Positions 1 to 11,535 of a stretch of DNA of 64,000 bases are shown here, in pieces (positions within the stretch are counted from its first letter, which is position 1; each line of letters starts with the position of its first letter). The stretch spans positions 23,173 to 87,172 of the forward strand of contig JAAEAF010003072.1 in the NCBI GenBank assembly GCA_011037195.1, given 5' to 3'. The notes under the pieces are model-generated. The model did no database searches. It saw only the letters and a program-made list of their open reading frames with translations, and was not told the DNA's origin. This DNA comes from Triatoma infestans (lineage: Eukaryota; Arthropoda; Insecta; Hemiptera; Reduviidae). The translations under genes were made by a program, and so were the position numbers.

Positions 1-418
1 TTTTTTGATAAAAATTCCAAACAAATCTCAGAAGAAGAACCATTTGCTGCACTTCTAGTTAATTCTACAAACCCTAAATTTTAGTAATACGCAGTTAATG
101 TAGTGTAATTATGTGAGTGTATTACTCGAATAACTTACTAAAATGACACTTTAAAGGAAAGTTTATCATTGCAGCTCAGCAAGGAAACCATTGTACAAAT
201 AAACCTGTCTGTACAAAATATTTCCAATACATATTATAGAGATATCAACTTACGTTAGGGTAGCAAAGTTTGACAGAAAGTTGTAGCAGCTGCTTGCCCA
301 GAAAGTTGCCAAACAAAAAAAAAATCAGTATTGCACTATTTCTATACTGTGATCTTGACATTTGTTACAAGAATTGTAACGTTCTGATGTTATTCCAGAT
401 GTTGGGACAATATAATTT

Positions 419-1290
419 GTGAATAAGATTAGATTACTCCATTTATACATCCGATATGCCAACTATGCCACATACCTCCACTCTCTACACATCGCTGATG
501 ATACCGCCTTTCTTGCTACAAATAAAGATTCCGTAATAGCAACTCGCAATCTACAGGCGCACCTGAATTCACTCCAAAAATGGTTCAACAAATGGGGAAT
601 CAAAATCACTGCTCAAAAGAGCTAAACCATTTCCTTCAATCTCAGACGACTCACTATTGCTCCAGTTTATTGTGACAATGTCGCCTTAGCGGACAAATAG
701 TTCGCTACTTGGACTGACACCTTACCTGGAATCCACATATCAGACTCAAAAGACAGGCATTACTTCAACGTTACAAAATAATGATGCGATTACTTAACAA
801 ACGATCTAACCTAACACTAACAAACTTCTAATGTACAAAGTCATACTTAAACCTATTTGGGCTTAGGGCCAGAACTGAGGGGTACAACCAAACGATCTAA
901 TTATAATCGTATCCAAACACTCCAATCCAAAATCCTCTGCAAAATCGTTTCAGCTCCTTTTTTTTGTCTTCAATCATACAATCTATACAGATTTAAATAT
1001 ATATCATACGTCCATCAAGAAATCCTATTCCGTTACAACAAATTTCACAACAGTTTATCCTCTCATGTTAATCCTCTTGTCCGTAAACTTGCATCCCTCA
1101 CTTACCCTATAAATTCAACACGAAGACTAACACGTCCAGTGGCCTTGTGATCTACTTATTGAATTAATCGGAGTGTCACTACTGAGTGACTTCTCCACTC
1201 TCGTTTCTATGATTGTCCACAATTAACAAATTTACTATTGTTAAGCTCTGTAACAGGTGTAAATATCAATAAATAAATAAATAAATAAAA
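419..1290 (+). pseudogene. Jockey-like LINE reverse transcriptase, 3' remnant
   Basis: This is a broken non-LTR retrotransposon. Around 484-620 the translation reads HIADDTAFLA followed by a typical RT palm/thumb stretch; HIADD is a decayed form of the catalytic YADD box. A second frame at 857-1150 gives GTTKRSNYNRIQTLQSKIL and then PFF, HQEILFRYNKFHNSL and HPLV-like blocks, which match the C-terminal region of Jockey-clade ORF2. Frame changes and stops lie between the two pieces. The copy ends in a (TAAA)n tail at about 1265-1290, the usual LINE 3' end. The endonuclease and most of RT are missing, so it is 5' truncated. Clade assignment is by motif recognition only. Confidence 0.8.
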
Positions 1291-1437
1291 TGATTAGAAT
1301 TTTAGCATATCCAAAAAAGGAAATTAAATTCTGACTGCTAGCCTCTAATGGGAGAGCTACTTGGCTAAAAAATTGCCAAAATAATGTGTGCGGGTGTGGG
1401 CTAAGACTTCTGCATTGTGCTAATTAACGATCGCCTA

Positions 1438-1934
1438 TGTAATGTTTTGGTGTGATGATGTGTGTAGGTAGCTTGTGGCGTGAGCGTCTTAGCGAAAATG
1501 GCTTGTATGTTTGCTTGAGATAGAAGGTAAGAATAATTAAGAAGTCACCACTGTTTTATAAATAATTAAATATAATCTTCCAAATAATAACTACAAGTTA
1601 TTTGGTGTTATAAACTTATTTAATTTATTGTGAAACTGGCACAGATATTTAGAGAACGATTCCTGAAGTAGTGTTTCGATGTTTCCACCTTGATTTCTAG
1701 CACTAGTCTCTTTAAAATATCTCTTCTCTTTTGTCCGTTTAGTGCCTCCCCTGTTAGGAGAAGGGGGAAGTACAATGCCATAATTGTTCTTGTACCGTAC
1801 CAGTAACTGGACTTGTATACCTGGCTAGCCCTTTTGCAATGGAATGTCAATCTTTTTCTTAATTTGAGATAATTATAAAATATTCTAAATTATTTTTAAA
1901 AACTATTATTTTTCGATTTCGTCCTTCCACTACA
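1438..1934. mobile_element. Solo LTR, family A (same family as the 28-36 kb element)
   Basis: It begins TGTAATG and ends CACTACA, the same ends seen in plus orientation on the LTRs of the large element at 28059-36497. It shares their internal blocks, including gtccgtttagtgcctccc at about 1733-1750 and the AGAAGGGG/ACAATGCCAT stretch. The 4-bp direct repeat CCTA flanks it (1434-1437 and 1935-1938), so it is a true insertion reduced to one LTR. It is diverged from the LTRs of the full element and therefore older. Confidence 0.8.
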
Positions 1935-1994
1935 CCTACTATCTATCAGCATACTTTGATAATGATCGAAACATTTATTAAGTGTAATTGAATT

Positions 1995-2100
1995 AATCAC
2001 CATCAAATTCGCCACACAAAAGCTGGATTCAATAGTCGTATTAGCAGCCGAATCTAAGTTCCTTCACTGATCCTCCAGCGCACATCAACTACAACGTATT
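1995..2100. repeat. Dispersed repeat, copy 1 (paired with 20605-20705)
   Basis: The stretch beginning caccatcaaattcgccacac, continuing through an AGCTGGAT/TCAATAGT block and ending with a CATCAACTA block, recurs at 20605-20705 with scattered substitutions. No coding potential is seen. The element class is unknown. Confidence 0.6.
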
Positions 2101-2242
2101 GGCGATTGATCTAGAACTTTGACAGCGAATATCCCATCTTGACGTTCAGTTGCCACAATCAATTTTGACGAGTTGACAAGTCTCAACATAGAAATGTATA
2201 CCAAGCTAATTGCACCAGCTAATACACCGTTAGAACAAGTAA

Positions 2243-2261
2243 GACACACACACACACACAT

Positions 2262-2293
<32 letters not shown>

Positions 2294-2294
2294 C
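2243..2294. repeat. (CA)n microsatellite
   Basis: Interrupted dinucleotide repeat of about 50 bp with TA interruptions. Short open frames across it read as TH/HT or CV repeats and are not genes. Confidence 0.95.
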
Positions 2295-3212
2295 AGCCAA
2301 TGCTGCCATTTTATATTCATCACGCTACGCAACAATCATCACTTTATGCTCAGTCACTCTATTTTCTCAATTTACACTCTTCTCTCCTTACTCAGTAAAT
2401 CGTTAAAATTTAATAATTATGTTTAAATACAAATAATCAGTTCGTGTATTATCATTTCACCAATCAATCTTTTGGTGCTACAATTACATACATAACCAAG
2501 GAAAAATATCTCTGATATAGAGAACAATTTGTGTAATTATCGACATGATTATGAAAAAGACGGACAAATGCGACAAAAATTTGCAATTTTAATTGATTAA
2601 ACAATTAAAATAAAATAACATTTACAAAAAAATTTAATGAACAAAATTTATTACCTATACAATAATTATTGTTGTATGAATTTAATAAAAATGCGCCTTT
2701 TTGATAAAAAAAAAACAAACTGCTGACAGCTTGCTAGTCTTAGAGATTAATGCAATATTCTAGACATGTTGGCACAATAACTCCCCGCATTACGTTATGT
2801 TAGAGGAGGAACTTAAGACTTTACTTGTATTGTAAAGTGTGAAACTAACTGAAGGAAGATTAACTTTATTGGGTGGCAGAAAGTATGTGTATGTGTTTGC
2901 CTGTTGGTTGTGTTAGTGTTGCCAAGGAGAGCAGTCTGAAAGCTTTCTAAGTTTCTCTTTGATCTGTCTATTTTATTGAATTGTCACGTATAAGTACCTA
3001 ATATTCCGTTTCATTCACGCTCCTAGTCATTTCTATCTTCCCTTTGTCCATCAATAATGTCAACTAAGGTCAAATATATTTTTCTATCCATGTTTTGTTA
3101 TAATTTTTGTTTTTAATTATAGTATATTATACTATTTAATTATAGTATTTGTTAAGTTTTGTTACTGAGTAGACCCTATGCTTTGCTATTGCTACCCTAA
3201 TTGGTCTATTGT
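2295..3212. other. AT-rich spacer, no feature recognised
   Basis: No gene or recognisable repeat seen. The stretch around 3100-3150 is very AT-rich with a short repeat of TATAGTAT/TTTAATTA units. Confidence 0.5.
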
Positions 3213-6065
3213 AGTAATAATGATGATAATAATAATAAATGGTTATTTATTTATAATATACACAGTTTACATGAAAAATTCAGAAGAATGAAAAAAAGAC
3301 CCAATAACCCACATCGTATAATAACACTCATGGTCAGCTGACCGTCTGAGGAGTTGACATTCTACAAAATATGTAAATTGAAACTTATTTCAAAAATACA
3401 AAATTAAACAAAATATACTCTAAATAACTAGAAATTAAATTCTTGAATCATGGAGAACCTATACTGCTAGGCGGATTTACAATAATTAACAAGTCTACGC
3501 CAATCCTTATCATTAAGAAAATCAATAAATTCTTTATTCTTTAATGTATTTTTATTAAAATACAGAACTCTACTAAACTCTGCTAATATCGGGCATATAG
3601 CAATGAAATGGTAAGTATCTTCATTTTCCCACCTGTTACACAGAGAACACAATTTTATGGCTTCACCGAAGCGGTATCTATTGTAGCGGAATCGTTTATT
3701 GTGATTCCTGAGGTATGTAGTAGATGTCTTGAAGAGGGCGGAAGTTAGTTTGGAGATTTTTGGAAGTTAGAGCTCGAATTACTAACACTGAATTTATAAA
3801 AATAGACTATATTTTTACAGTAATTTAAATGTGAGAAGTGGTAACTATTAACATGAAATACTTAGATAATTTAAAGTTAAAATAACAAATAATTTAAGAT
3901 GATTAAAACAAATAAACTAAGATGCACAATTATGAAAATAAGTAAAACCTGTATAGGGACGCGGAACTGCTGCTCGTATAATGATGTACTCGTGTATAAT
4001 AATCCCCTCTTCCAGTGGGGCGAAGTTTATATTAGTGTTACTCACACACTGTCAGATGTGTAAGCAACACTCACACCAAGACATCTCTCCTAGTGTGCGA
4101 CCTTGTGCGACCTTGGTTAGTTCGGTGACCAGTGATTTAGGTCAGTGGCCAGCTTTATCGGTGCTTGCCTTGATGTAAAGTATTGACCCTTGTATTGAAA
4201 AGGGTTTCGTTTGTTTGGCCGCGGCCTTATCTTGAAGACAGCGGCCGGCTAGGCCACTAGTTATAAATTATCCTTTATTCCTGTCATCCTTTGTGAAGGA
4301 TGATGTAATGACATATCAAAGTCATAGCAATGGTATCAAAGTCATAGCAATGTCAAAGTGGTTCCAGCCAGCTGCTATCTTCACAAAGGATGGCAGGATA
4401 AAGGATAATTTATAACTAGTGGCCTAGCCGGCCGCTGTCTTCAAGACAGGCCGCGGCCAAACAAACGAAACCCTTTTCAATAAAAGGGTCAATACTTTAC
4501 ATCAAAGCAAGCACCGATAAAGCTGGCCACTGACCTAAATCACTGGTCACCGAACTAACCAAGGTCGCACAAGGTCGCACACTAGGAGAGATGTCTTGGT
4601 GTGAGTGTTGCTTACACATCTGACAGTGTGTGAGTAACACTAATATAAACTTCGCCCCACTGGAAGAGGGGATTATTATACCACGATCATTATATCATTC
4701 ATCATTATACGAGTAGCCACATCATTTATCAGTATCATTTTACAGCAGCAGTTATACTTGAGTTCCGAGCGCGTCCCTATACAAGGTTTGACTTATAATT
4801 ATTTTCATAGTTGTGCATATTAGTTTATTTATTATAATCATTTTAAATTATTTGTTATTTAACTCTTAAAATTATTTATTTACTTTATCAAATCATATTA
4901 ATTGTAGTTACCATTAGGCTCATTCAAATTATTGTTAAAATATATTCTATTTTTATAAATTCAGTGTTAGTAATTCAAGCAATAACTCTCTAAACTAACT
5001 TCCGCCTAATAAATCCCTCTTCAAGACATCTAACTTCATACCTCAGGAATCACGACAATTGATTCCACTACACTGTTTAAATATAGCAACTCTCCTCTTA
5101 CTTTTAATATCCAACTAGCAGATTGACTATCAATGCTATGAATAGAATTATTTTTTCTAAATATTTGTACAGAGTATGATTCTCACTATTAACAAATTTA
5201 CATTTATAATCATTTAACATTTTGGATTTCACCTTATTTAATATTTCATTTAATTTAATTTTTTCTCTCAGTAAACAAATTGAAATCAATACTATAATTA
5301 GCACAAAATTGTTGCCAGTCTATATACAAAAACACCTTTCTGTTGACTATTTCATAACTAACATATTAGGGTAACTAGACTGTGGTAAATGAAAATATCT
5401 GTTTAAATATTTGAGGTGGATTATAATAGTATGTAAAATCTGGGTAGAACATGAGTTTCCAAGTACAAGACAAGCTAAAACACTTTTTAACAAAACGTTT
5501 TAAACAGATTCCTAATGCTTGATACATCCTACATCCCCAAATTTGAGCAGCATAACAAATTATCGATCTCAACACTACATAAAATATACTAAGTTTGGAA
5601 GAAAAGACAATGGGTTAGTTGAATATAATTCTGTTAAACGCACTTATTGCAACTTTTGAGTGTTCAATTCTCTCCTTAATATGAGATTCTAAGAACAAGT
5701 TTGACGATAATGTAATCCCAAAGTATTTATATTGTTTGGTAACTTTGATAGGCTCGCTTTTAAAATACCACTTTTCACCTCTACCAGTTCTTCCCCCATT
5801 TCTGAACACGACTATTGCAGACTTCTTCAGGTTTACTTCCAAATTCCATGTTTTACAGTAATTTTCCACTGAAATGATCATACTCTGAAGGCTGACTCTA
5901 TCTGAGGCGAACACAACAATATCGTCCGCGTAAGCTAGCATTTTTATTTTAGTATGCTGTACTCTAATACCGCCCTCAATGCAGTCCGCCATATCATTTA
6001 TGAAAAATGAGAAGAGAAGAGGGCTCAGCGGGCAACCTTGTTTTACACCCTTACAAGTTTCAAAG
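3213..6065 (-). pseudogene. LINE reverse transcriptase, 5'-truncated and split by a palindrome
   Basis: Reading leftward from about 6065 the minus strand gives KGVKQGCPLSPLLFSFFIND, then YADDIVVFA (the catalytic box, near 5935) and LNLKKS-like and KYFGI blocks down to 5615. These are standard RT motifs of non-LTR elements. Thumb-like sequence continues at 5575-5104. The frame then resumes on the far side of the inserted palindrome (3682-5072) as CSLCNRWENEDTYHFIAICP, the CxxC...HxxxxC C-terminal finger of the ORF, ending at 3467. The 3' end is an ATT/ATC-rich simple tail near 3213-3245. The 5' half (endonuclease) is absent and several frame breaks are present. Confidence 0.8.
3682..5072. mobile_element. 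1.4-kb palindrome built from two inverted family-B LTR copies
   Basis: The left arm (3682 to about 4300) and right arm (about 4370-5072) are reverse complements over essentially their full length. The ends are TGTAGCGGAATC and GATTCCACTACA. Each arm matches the solo LTR at 25245-25906, including the GGCCGC-rich block and the AAGACATCT/CTTGAAGAGG block. The short asymmetric centre (about 4300-4370) contains a repeated tcaaagtcatagcaatg unit. Flanking tetranucleotides are CTAT and CTGT, a possible decayed 4-bp target duplication. It sits inside a LINE, so it arrived later. It could be an inverted-LTR recombinant or a foldback element; the sequence alone does not decide. Confidence 0.75.
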
Positions 6066-7053
6066 TATCACAAACCTCTCTCTGGCACCAGACAGATGCA
6101 TGAGTATCTCTCATCTGTATTGTAGTATCTCTTCCAATTAAAGAACACTCTTCAAATTCTATAAACCTAATAAAACTGACAGCACGAATTTTCTATCTCT
6201 GCAAAGTGAACTAGGACGGTTCAGGTTTCTCTTGACACAAGAATCAGAACTTCAATACAGTCAGCGCTCATAGAAGCTCAAGCCATGGTCCGCTCTAAGC
6301 CGATTCATCCTAATAACTAAAACATCACAAAAAAATCCATGAGTCTAATAAGATTGACAATGTTGCATAAGCAGAGATATACCACTTCAGTCTCAAGTGG
6401 TTCCTCGACTTAATTTGAGAATTAATTTGTTTAATAGTCGGCTTGATCAAGCTTCTAGATGGTGGTTTTCCTGCTGTCTTTTTTTTGCTAATGTGGCTCA
6501 ATTTTAAATATCTTATAACTTGTTGCTTAAGCTTTCCTTTTTTTTGATAAAGGATTATACCGGGAGCCCTTATCAGTAATATTGAGAATTTTAATACAAA
6601 TTGCTAGTTTAAATTTGCTGGCAAAAATCTTAGAAACTCTTCTGGGCCATTTAAGCATCTTGAGAGGGGTTATTTTAAGCAAACAACATGGTTCTTTGGA
6701 AAAATTCTCGACAGTAATTTATTATACTGGCATTTTTTTCTACATTTTAGGTCTGGTGAAACGAAAAGGCATTCAAGTTACTGAATTAAAAAAAAAAAAA
6801 TTCTTTGATTGAGTGTTAAATTCTTTTATTGGTCCAGTTATAATAGTAATGGTGTTATCTTAAAAGTTTTGAAGTGTTTCAACTTTCTGGGCTCTTAACT
6901 ATTTAAGGAAACTTTTAAATTTCGTGAACTTACTTGAACATAAGCGAGAAAGATTCATTGTATTTGTTTACTTAACCCTTGTAAGACAAAGTATTGCGGT
7001 TATAGAATATGTGGATGGGTCCGCAATGCTGGATAATATCTGATATTTTATCC
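6066..7053. other. Spacer, no feature recognised
   Basis: AT-rich with several long A and T runs (for example 6786-6800). Short open frames here show no recognisable motif. Confidence 0.5.
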
Positions 7054-7087
7054 GTCGTAGCATGCATATTCATTTTGTTCCTGACCG

Positions 7088-7112
7088 GTTTCGGATTTTC
7101 ATCCATCATTAG
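7088..7112 (-). ncRNA. Hammerhead-ribozyme-like core, left arm
   Basis: On the minus strand CTAATGA is followed by a 4-bp stem with GAAA loop and then GAAAC and CGGTC. It matches the CUGAUGA-stem II-GAAA layout with one change in the first box. Stem I and the cleavage triplet were not resolved, so activity is uncertain. Confidence 0.4.
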
Positions 7113-7699
7113 AGCGAATTCACCAAGTTCGTGTAGAGAGTTTACTTCAACGTAATGTTTCTGTTACACTCACACTTCTTGGTTTGTTGGTTGTATATAT
7201 TCTGGGAGGTAATAAGCATATGTTACTAGTGTATGTCTAATGACATAATGGAATTATTATAAATTATGATTAGACATTAGAAAATAGTGTATAATAAATA
7301 GCATGTTTTGAAGAATACATTATAACTAAATTTTAACAGTGGTATTAAGTATGCAAGAGTGTATTATCAACTCATTTTTATTAGGAGGACGATAAAATAT
7401 TTCTTGAAAAATCTGACACCCCCTACTAATCTGAATCACTATTAATCCAAGTTCAATGATATCCCTAGGTTCAAAGAACCCAGGTACAAGACACCGTTAC
7501 AAAAGGAGGTCAGAGAACTCTGCCATTCTTTGTCTTTTAACCCCTTTCCTGAAAAATATTTTATCGCCCCCTTCTATATATGTTACACACATAACCTTAT
7601 AATCTCCAACAAACCTTACAACCAACAAACCAACAAGTGTGAGTGTAACAGGAACATTTCATTGAAATGAACTTTCTACACGAACTTGGTGAACTCGCT

Positions 7700-7724
7700 C
7701 TGACGATAGATGAAAATCCGAAAC
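7700..7724 (+). ncRNA. Hammerhead-ribozyme-like core, right arm
   Basis: CTGACGA, a weak hairpin with GAAA loop, then GAAAC followed by CGGTC. One position of the CUGAUGA box differs. It mirrors the left-arm core. Confidence 0.4.
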
Positions 7725-7774
7725 CGGTCAGAAACAAAATGAATATGCATGCTACGACTTGGAAAAAAACAGAT

Positions 7775-8300
7775 ATTGCTATTCTGTCAAATTTTCGAAA
7801 TTGAGTTTACACTGAAAAAAAAACGTTTTCTTCGGAGTGTGAAAAATATGATTCCACCGAATGGTCTGGGTGTACGTGAATCAAATATGTCAAAAAAAAA
7901 AAAAATTCGCGGGACCCTCAAATTTGATATTCCATCTATGGCTGGCAGAAGCTGTTCGACAAATTCCAGAAATCATGAACCCGGAAAAGTAACATTACTG
8001 TTTTTTTTTCCCAGTTTTTTGCGATTTTCTCGAAATGGCATCAAACGATTTTCTTTAAACTTTATATACTATCTAAACACATAAATAAGCCTCCACTTCA
8101 AATTCTCAGGAAAAACTTCTTTTTTTTTGGCGGGTTCATGGGGAGAGCAAGTATTAAGCATTTAAAGTATCACTTCAGTAGTACAATATGTGGTTCCACT
8201 ACCTGTATAATATTAAGAAATGTTAGAAACACTGCTTAAGAATCTAAATGTGAAGAAAATGTTTAACTGGAAGTGTGGACTTTAATGGATTGAATTTTGA
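7775..8300 (+). repeat. Diverged copy of the ~1-kb Helentron-like repeat
   Basis: It has the order of landmarks seen in the better copies: caaattttcgaaattgag with a FACACTGAAA-like block, then TTTTGCGATTTTCTCGAAATGGC, an AACGATTTTCTTTAAACTTT-like block, and a GGGGAGAGC block with AAAGTATCACTTCAGT. It is heavily mutated. The open frame at 7749-8084 is read-through of this repeat, not a gene. Confidence 0.55.
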
Positions 8301-8474
8301 TGTTTTTTTTTTTTTTAAATTGATATATCGACCACACATTGTAGAGCTACAAATTTTATCTGAAATTTTACCTAATAGAAATAATTTTGGAAAATATTTC
8401 AACTTAAAATCAAGTGTATTTTAGTGTAGTGAAAAGTGAACTTAAGGAATTCTGTTAGAGACTATTAAACTGAG

Positions 8475-8575
8475 GTCAACGGTATTCGTAGACAAAGGAC
8501 ACAGGCACAAGACACCGTTACAAGAGAGGGTCAGAGAACTCGGCCATTCTTTGTCTTTTAACCCCTTCTAGTAAT
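8475..8575. repeat. LTR-derived fragment
   Basis: The stretch around caagacaccgttacaagaga, then a GGTCAGAGAACTCGGCC block, is nearly the same as 7470-7550. It also equals, reversed, part of the LTR-like insertion at 26196-26762. It is probably an LTR scrap. Confidence 0.5.
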
Positions 8576-8585
8576 GATATAAAGC

Positions 8586-8885
8586 CCGTATGGTTCAGGG
8601 GGTTAGAATAGGACCACAGTATTTACCGCTTGTCGTAAGAGGCGTCTAAAGGGATTGCTGCCCGCTCTCCTTTTACCCAGTCCTTCTTTATGTCCATTCC
8701 CCTTTTCCCGTCCCTTACCTGTTTCCTTTAATCCTTTTTATACCTATTCCCTCCACTGCCTTGTGGGTTAGAGCATTGTTCAAAGGCTAAGGGAGTTAAC
8801 CGCTACAGAAAATCCTGGTCCTCCAGGTTAGGGATTGTGCGAAGGGCTTACGACCCCTCCATGTAAAAAAAATCTATTGTAACGG
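8586..8885. repeat. Probable retroelement remnant, GTCGTAAGAGGCG type
   Basis: It begins cccgtatggttcagggggtt and contains TGTCGTAAGAGGCGTCTAAA, a phrase I associate with widespread insect retroelement or SINE sequence; this is from memory and unverified. GC content is higher than the surroundings. No open frame is seen. Confidence 0.4.
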
Positions 8886-9073
8886 AACAGCCAGTTATAA
8901 GTGGCTGAGGCTCAGGCCCTTCACGGGCTGTGATGGCCAGAGAGTAAAGCAAAAGTAATCATATAAAAAGGCAGGTTTTAGCTACGAAGAGGAGCATTAT
9001 TTCATCAGTCTAGTTTTAGCATTCAACCAGTGACCATTCAGAACGTCACTCTCTCATTTAAAATTCAGTGTAC

Positions 9074-9523
9074 TGTAATGTTTTTGGTGTGGATGTTTTA
9101 TGGTAGTGTGTAGCACGAGCGGTTTAGTAAAAGGGCTTGTATGTATGTTTGAGATAGAAGTAATAAGAATAATTAAGTAAACACTGGTAGATAAAATTAA
9201 ATATATTCTTTAATGATATTTAAATGCTATTCAATAACTCTGTAAATAAGTACAAAACTCTTATGTTATAACTTATAACTGGCACAGTCCAGATGTGTTC
9301 TCTTTGGTGTCTACAAGAAATCTGTCTTGACAAGAATGTCTTCTGATTGTTCGTTCAGTTCCTCCCCTGTGAGGAGAAGGGGGTGGTACAATGCTACCAA
9401 GGTTGATCAACTTTTCCAATAACTGTATTTTTCTACCTGAAATGTCCTTTTTGCAAGGGATTGTCACATATTCTTGATAATTTCTTAAATTAATATATTT
9501 TTATGTTTCTTGCATCCATCACA
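9074..9523. mobile_element. Solo LTR, family A
   Basis: 450 bp, beginning TGTAATG and ending cttgcatccatcaca, the same ends and length as the LTRs at 28059-28511 and 36046-36497. The 4-bp direct repeat GTAC flanks it (9070-9073 and 9524-9527). Its CCTCCCCTGTGAGGAGAAGG block matches the 36-kb LTR rather than the 28-kb LTR. Confidence 0.85.
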
Positions 9524-9527
9524 GTAC

Positions 9528-10545
9528 CAATAAGTATTTAATTTGAACATTTATGTTTAAAAATAAGAGTTTCTATATTTTTATACGCTTATAATAATAC
9601 GCATAATAATAATAATATTATGAAGTGTTTAAATTCATTTAGCGAATAATATTTATTTTACACCAGTGTTGTCTTCTTACTATATCTTAATATTTGCTTA
9701 CTTCTCTAAAATTTACACACTTATGCCATTACAACAACGCTCACTCTACACATTACAACACAATGGTTGTAAGGTACACTGCACTCTACCAATCATATTA
9801 TATTAATTCATTTTCTTTTGTTTTTTTTCGTATTTTATGTTCAAAGTGTCATTTCCTTATCATCTACATTAACCTTAATAAAGAATTAAATGTACTGCCA
9901 AAATTCGGCTGACTGAAATGGGATTTTCAGTTTTCTAGCAATTTCCACAATAATGTTATTAACGAGTTTCTTTGATCTCCTCATACATAAGCCTATCAAT
10001 TTTGTTTAAAAAACATTTTTTTAATTATTAAATAGATTTTATGGGAAGGGAAGCTTCTGCGTGAACTGGGAGTTCCATGTTTCCATTGAATGGTCGTTTT
10101 TAGTTCAATTTCTTCCCAGATACACATGTTATATTGAGGTCAATTAAATTTAGTAAAAAGGTTTGAAGGAACTTCGTCAATTAGAATGAAAGTAAGATAA
10201 GAAAAAATTTCATGTGGGGGGTGTTCCATCCCCATTTTTGTTGTTTTTTTTTTATAAAAAAATTTTTTTTAATCGAAACTCAATTGGAATCAATACAAAG
10301 ATAATAATTCTTACGATATAAATAAGTCCAGATACCGTGTAAATATTGCTCTTCTGTCCTGTCAGATTTGCAGATTTGCCATTATAAATCAGCCGAATTC
10401 TGTCTCTTTTCCTTTACATTCCTTCATTTATATATCTGGGTCATCCCTGGCTTCCTGCTTTATTGCTTAATTGAATAAGAAAATGCCTAATGTAAATAGT
10501 GATTTAAAATGTTATTCACGTCGTCAGCCTCTAAAATTATAATGA
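9528..10545. other. AT-rich spacer, no feature recognised
   Basis: Long A and T runs (10015-10025, 10245-10275). No gene or clear repeat. Confidence 0.5.
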
Positions 10546-10606
10546 AATGTTTGTATGGCAATGGCCAGAGCAGTTTTTAAAGAAAAAGAATTCTTTGTTG
10601 CTTTAC

Positions 10607-10629
10607 GTTTCGGGTATGCCCTTCTTCAG
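10607..10629 (-). ncRNA. Hammerhead-like core, left end of the Penelope-like element
   Basis: Minus strand CTGAAGA, a GGGCATACCC hairpin, then GAAAC. One position differs from CUGAUGA. The outer stems were not resolved. Confidence 0.4.
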
Positions 10630-10683
10630 GAGCTCTGTAAAAATTTATTTCGAGAAAATACATTATTTTACAGTATAGTAGTT

Positions 10684-11150
10684 ATGAATAAACCTCCAAC
10701 GCAGAATCCTCAAAACATTCCACCTAACACGAATAGTGAACCTCCCATTTACCACTCTCGCTCACCTTCATTAGTCCTATTTCCAATAGAATCAATAACA
10801 TCCTCAAAAACTTAATCCCCAACCTTCGTACAGGCTTCTCTCCCACCAACAAACTAAATAAAATCTTCTCAAAAATTAAAGACCCCCCCATTGAAAAATC
10901 TAACAAAACACATACGGTATACAAACTTCAATGTATTACATCCAACTGCAACGCTTGCTAAATAAGTGAATCCAAACAGTTTTTACAAAAAAGACTCAGA
11001 CAACACGAACTAGACATTATTAACCAAAAAAAATTGATAGCATTGCTCTCTCGAAACATGTTCTGACTTTCAATCATGCCATCGATTTCAATAACCCTTC
11101 CATTTTAACCACTTACCCCAACCATTCAAAACATCTTCTATCCGAATCCT
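10684..11150 (+). pseudogene. Penelope-like ORF C-terminus, GIY-YIG endonuclease remnant
   Basis: In shifting frames the plus strand reads NRINNILKNLIPNLRTGF, NKLNKIFSKIKDPP, then THTVYKLQCITSNCNAC and SESKQFLQKRLRQHELDI. The order VYKLxC, a cysteine pair, an xIxES position and a LxxRxxxH helix is the linker plus GIY-YIG nuclease layout of Penelope-like retroelements. The second YIG box is broken by a stop next to CNAC, and a frame change occurs near 10810. Upstream RT motifs are not present. It is clearly non-functional. Family assignment rests on motif order, not on a search. Confidence 0.65.
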
Positions 11151-11235
11151 TATAAATTCACCTTCATCCCCATTCTCTCAATTTTTAAAAAGACAAAGAA
11201 ATCATAACTTCAATTTACAACAATATTTTTCTAAC

Positions 11236-11535
11236 CCTAAATAAAGATAACCCGCCTGTAATTTGTTCTTCCATATACTATAAACACCTCACTATAAACA
11301 TTTTTCTTATCCCTCCCACCTTTAACAGTTTTTTAAATTAAAAAAAAAAATACTCTCTCTTCATTATCAGTCTCAACGTGTCAACGTTACTCCTCTTCTA
11401 CCCTAAAAGTATCTTTATCTGGCTTATTTTTCTTATTGTTATATCATTTATTAATTTACTATCACTTTCTGTTTATAGTTTCTGTTCTGTAGGATATATT
11501 TCTTTTTGATTTAATTTTTCTTTTTTTTTGTTAAG
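11236..11535. repeat. ~300-bp direct repeat, left copy
   Basis: Begins near aaataaagataacccgcctg, includes ACTATAAACACCTCACTATA and TCTTCATTATCAGTCTCAAC. The same block recurs at 12374-12674 on the other side of the LINE fragment. Confidence 0.8.

Larger units (their letters stand above)
7054..7758. mobile_element. Foldback element with about 140-bp inverted arms and ribozyme-like cores
   Basis: The left arm from 7054 (gtcgtagcatgcatattcat, then ACCGGTTTCGGATTTTCATC and TGTTACACTCACACTT) is repeated in reverse complement at about 7615-7758. Each arm carries a hammerhead-like core read outward: minus 7088-7112 (CTAATGA, a GGAT-GAAA-ATCC hairpin, then GAAAC) and plus 7700-7724 (CTGACGA, a similar hairpin, then GAAAC). 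Inverted arms with hammerhead motifs are known from Penelope-like retroelement ends, so this may be a non-autonomous relative. The interior includes a block at about 7470-7550 that resembles 8490-8570 and, inverted, part of the LTR at 26196-26762. Confidence 0.6.

Noticed and set aside
2085..2406. Open frames on both strands across 2243-2294
   Set aside because: They are translations of the (CA)n microsatellite.
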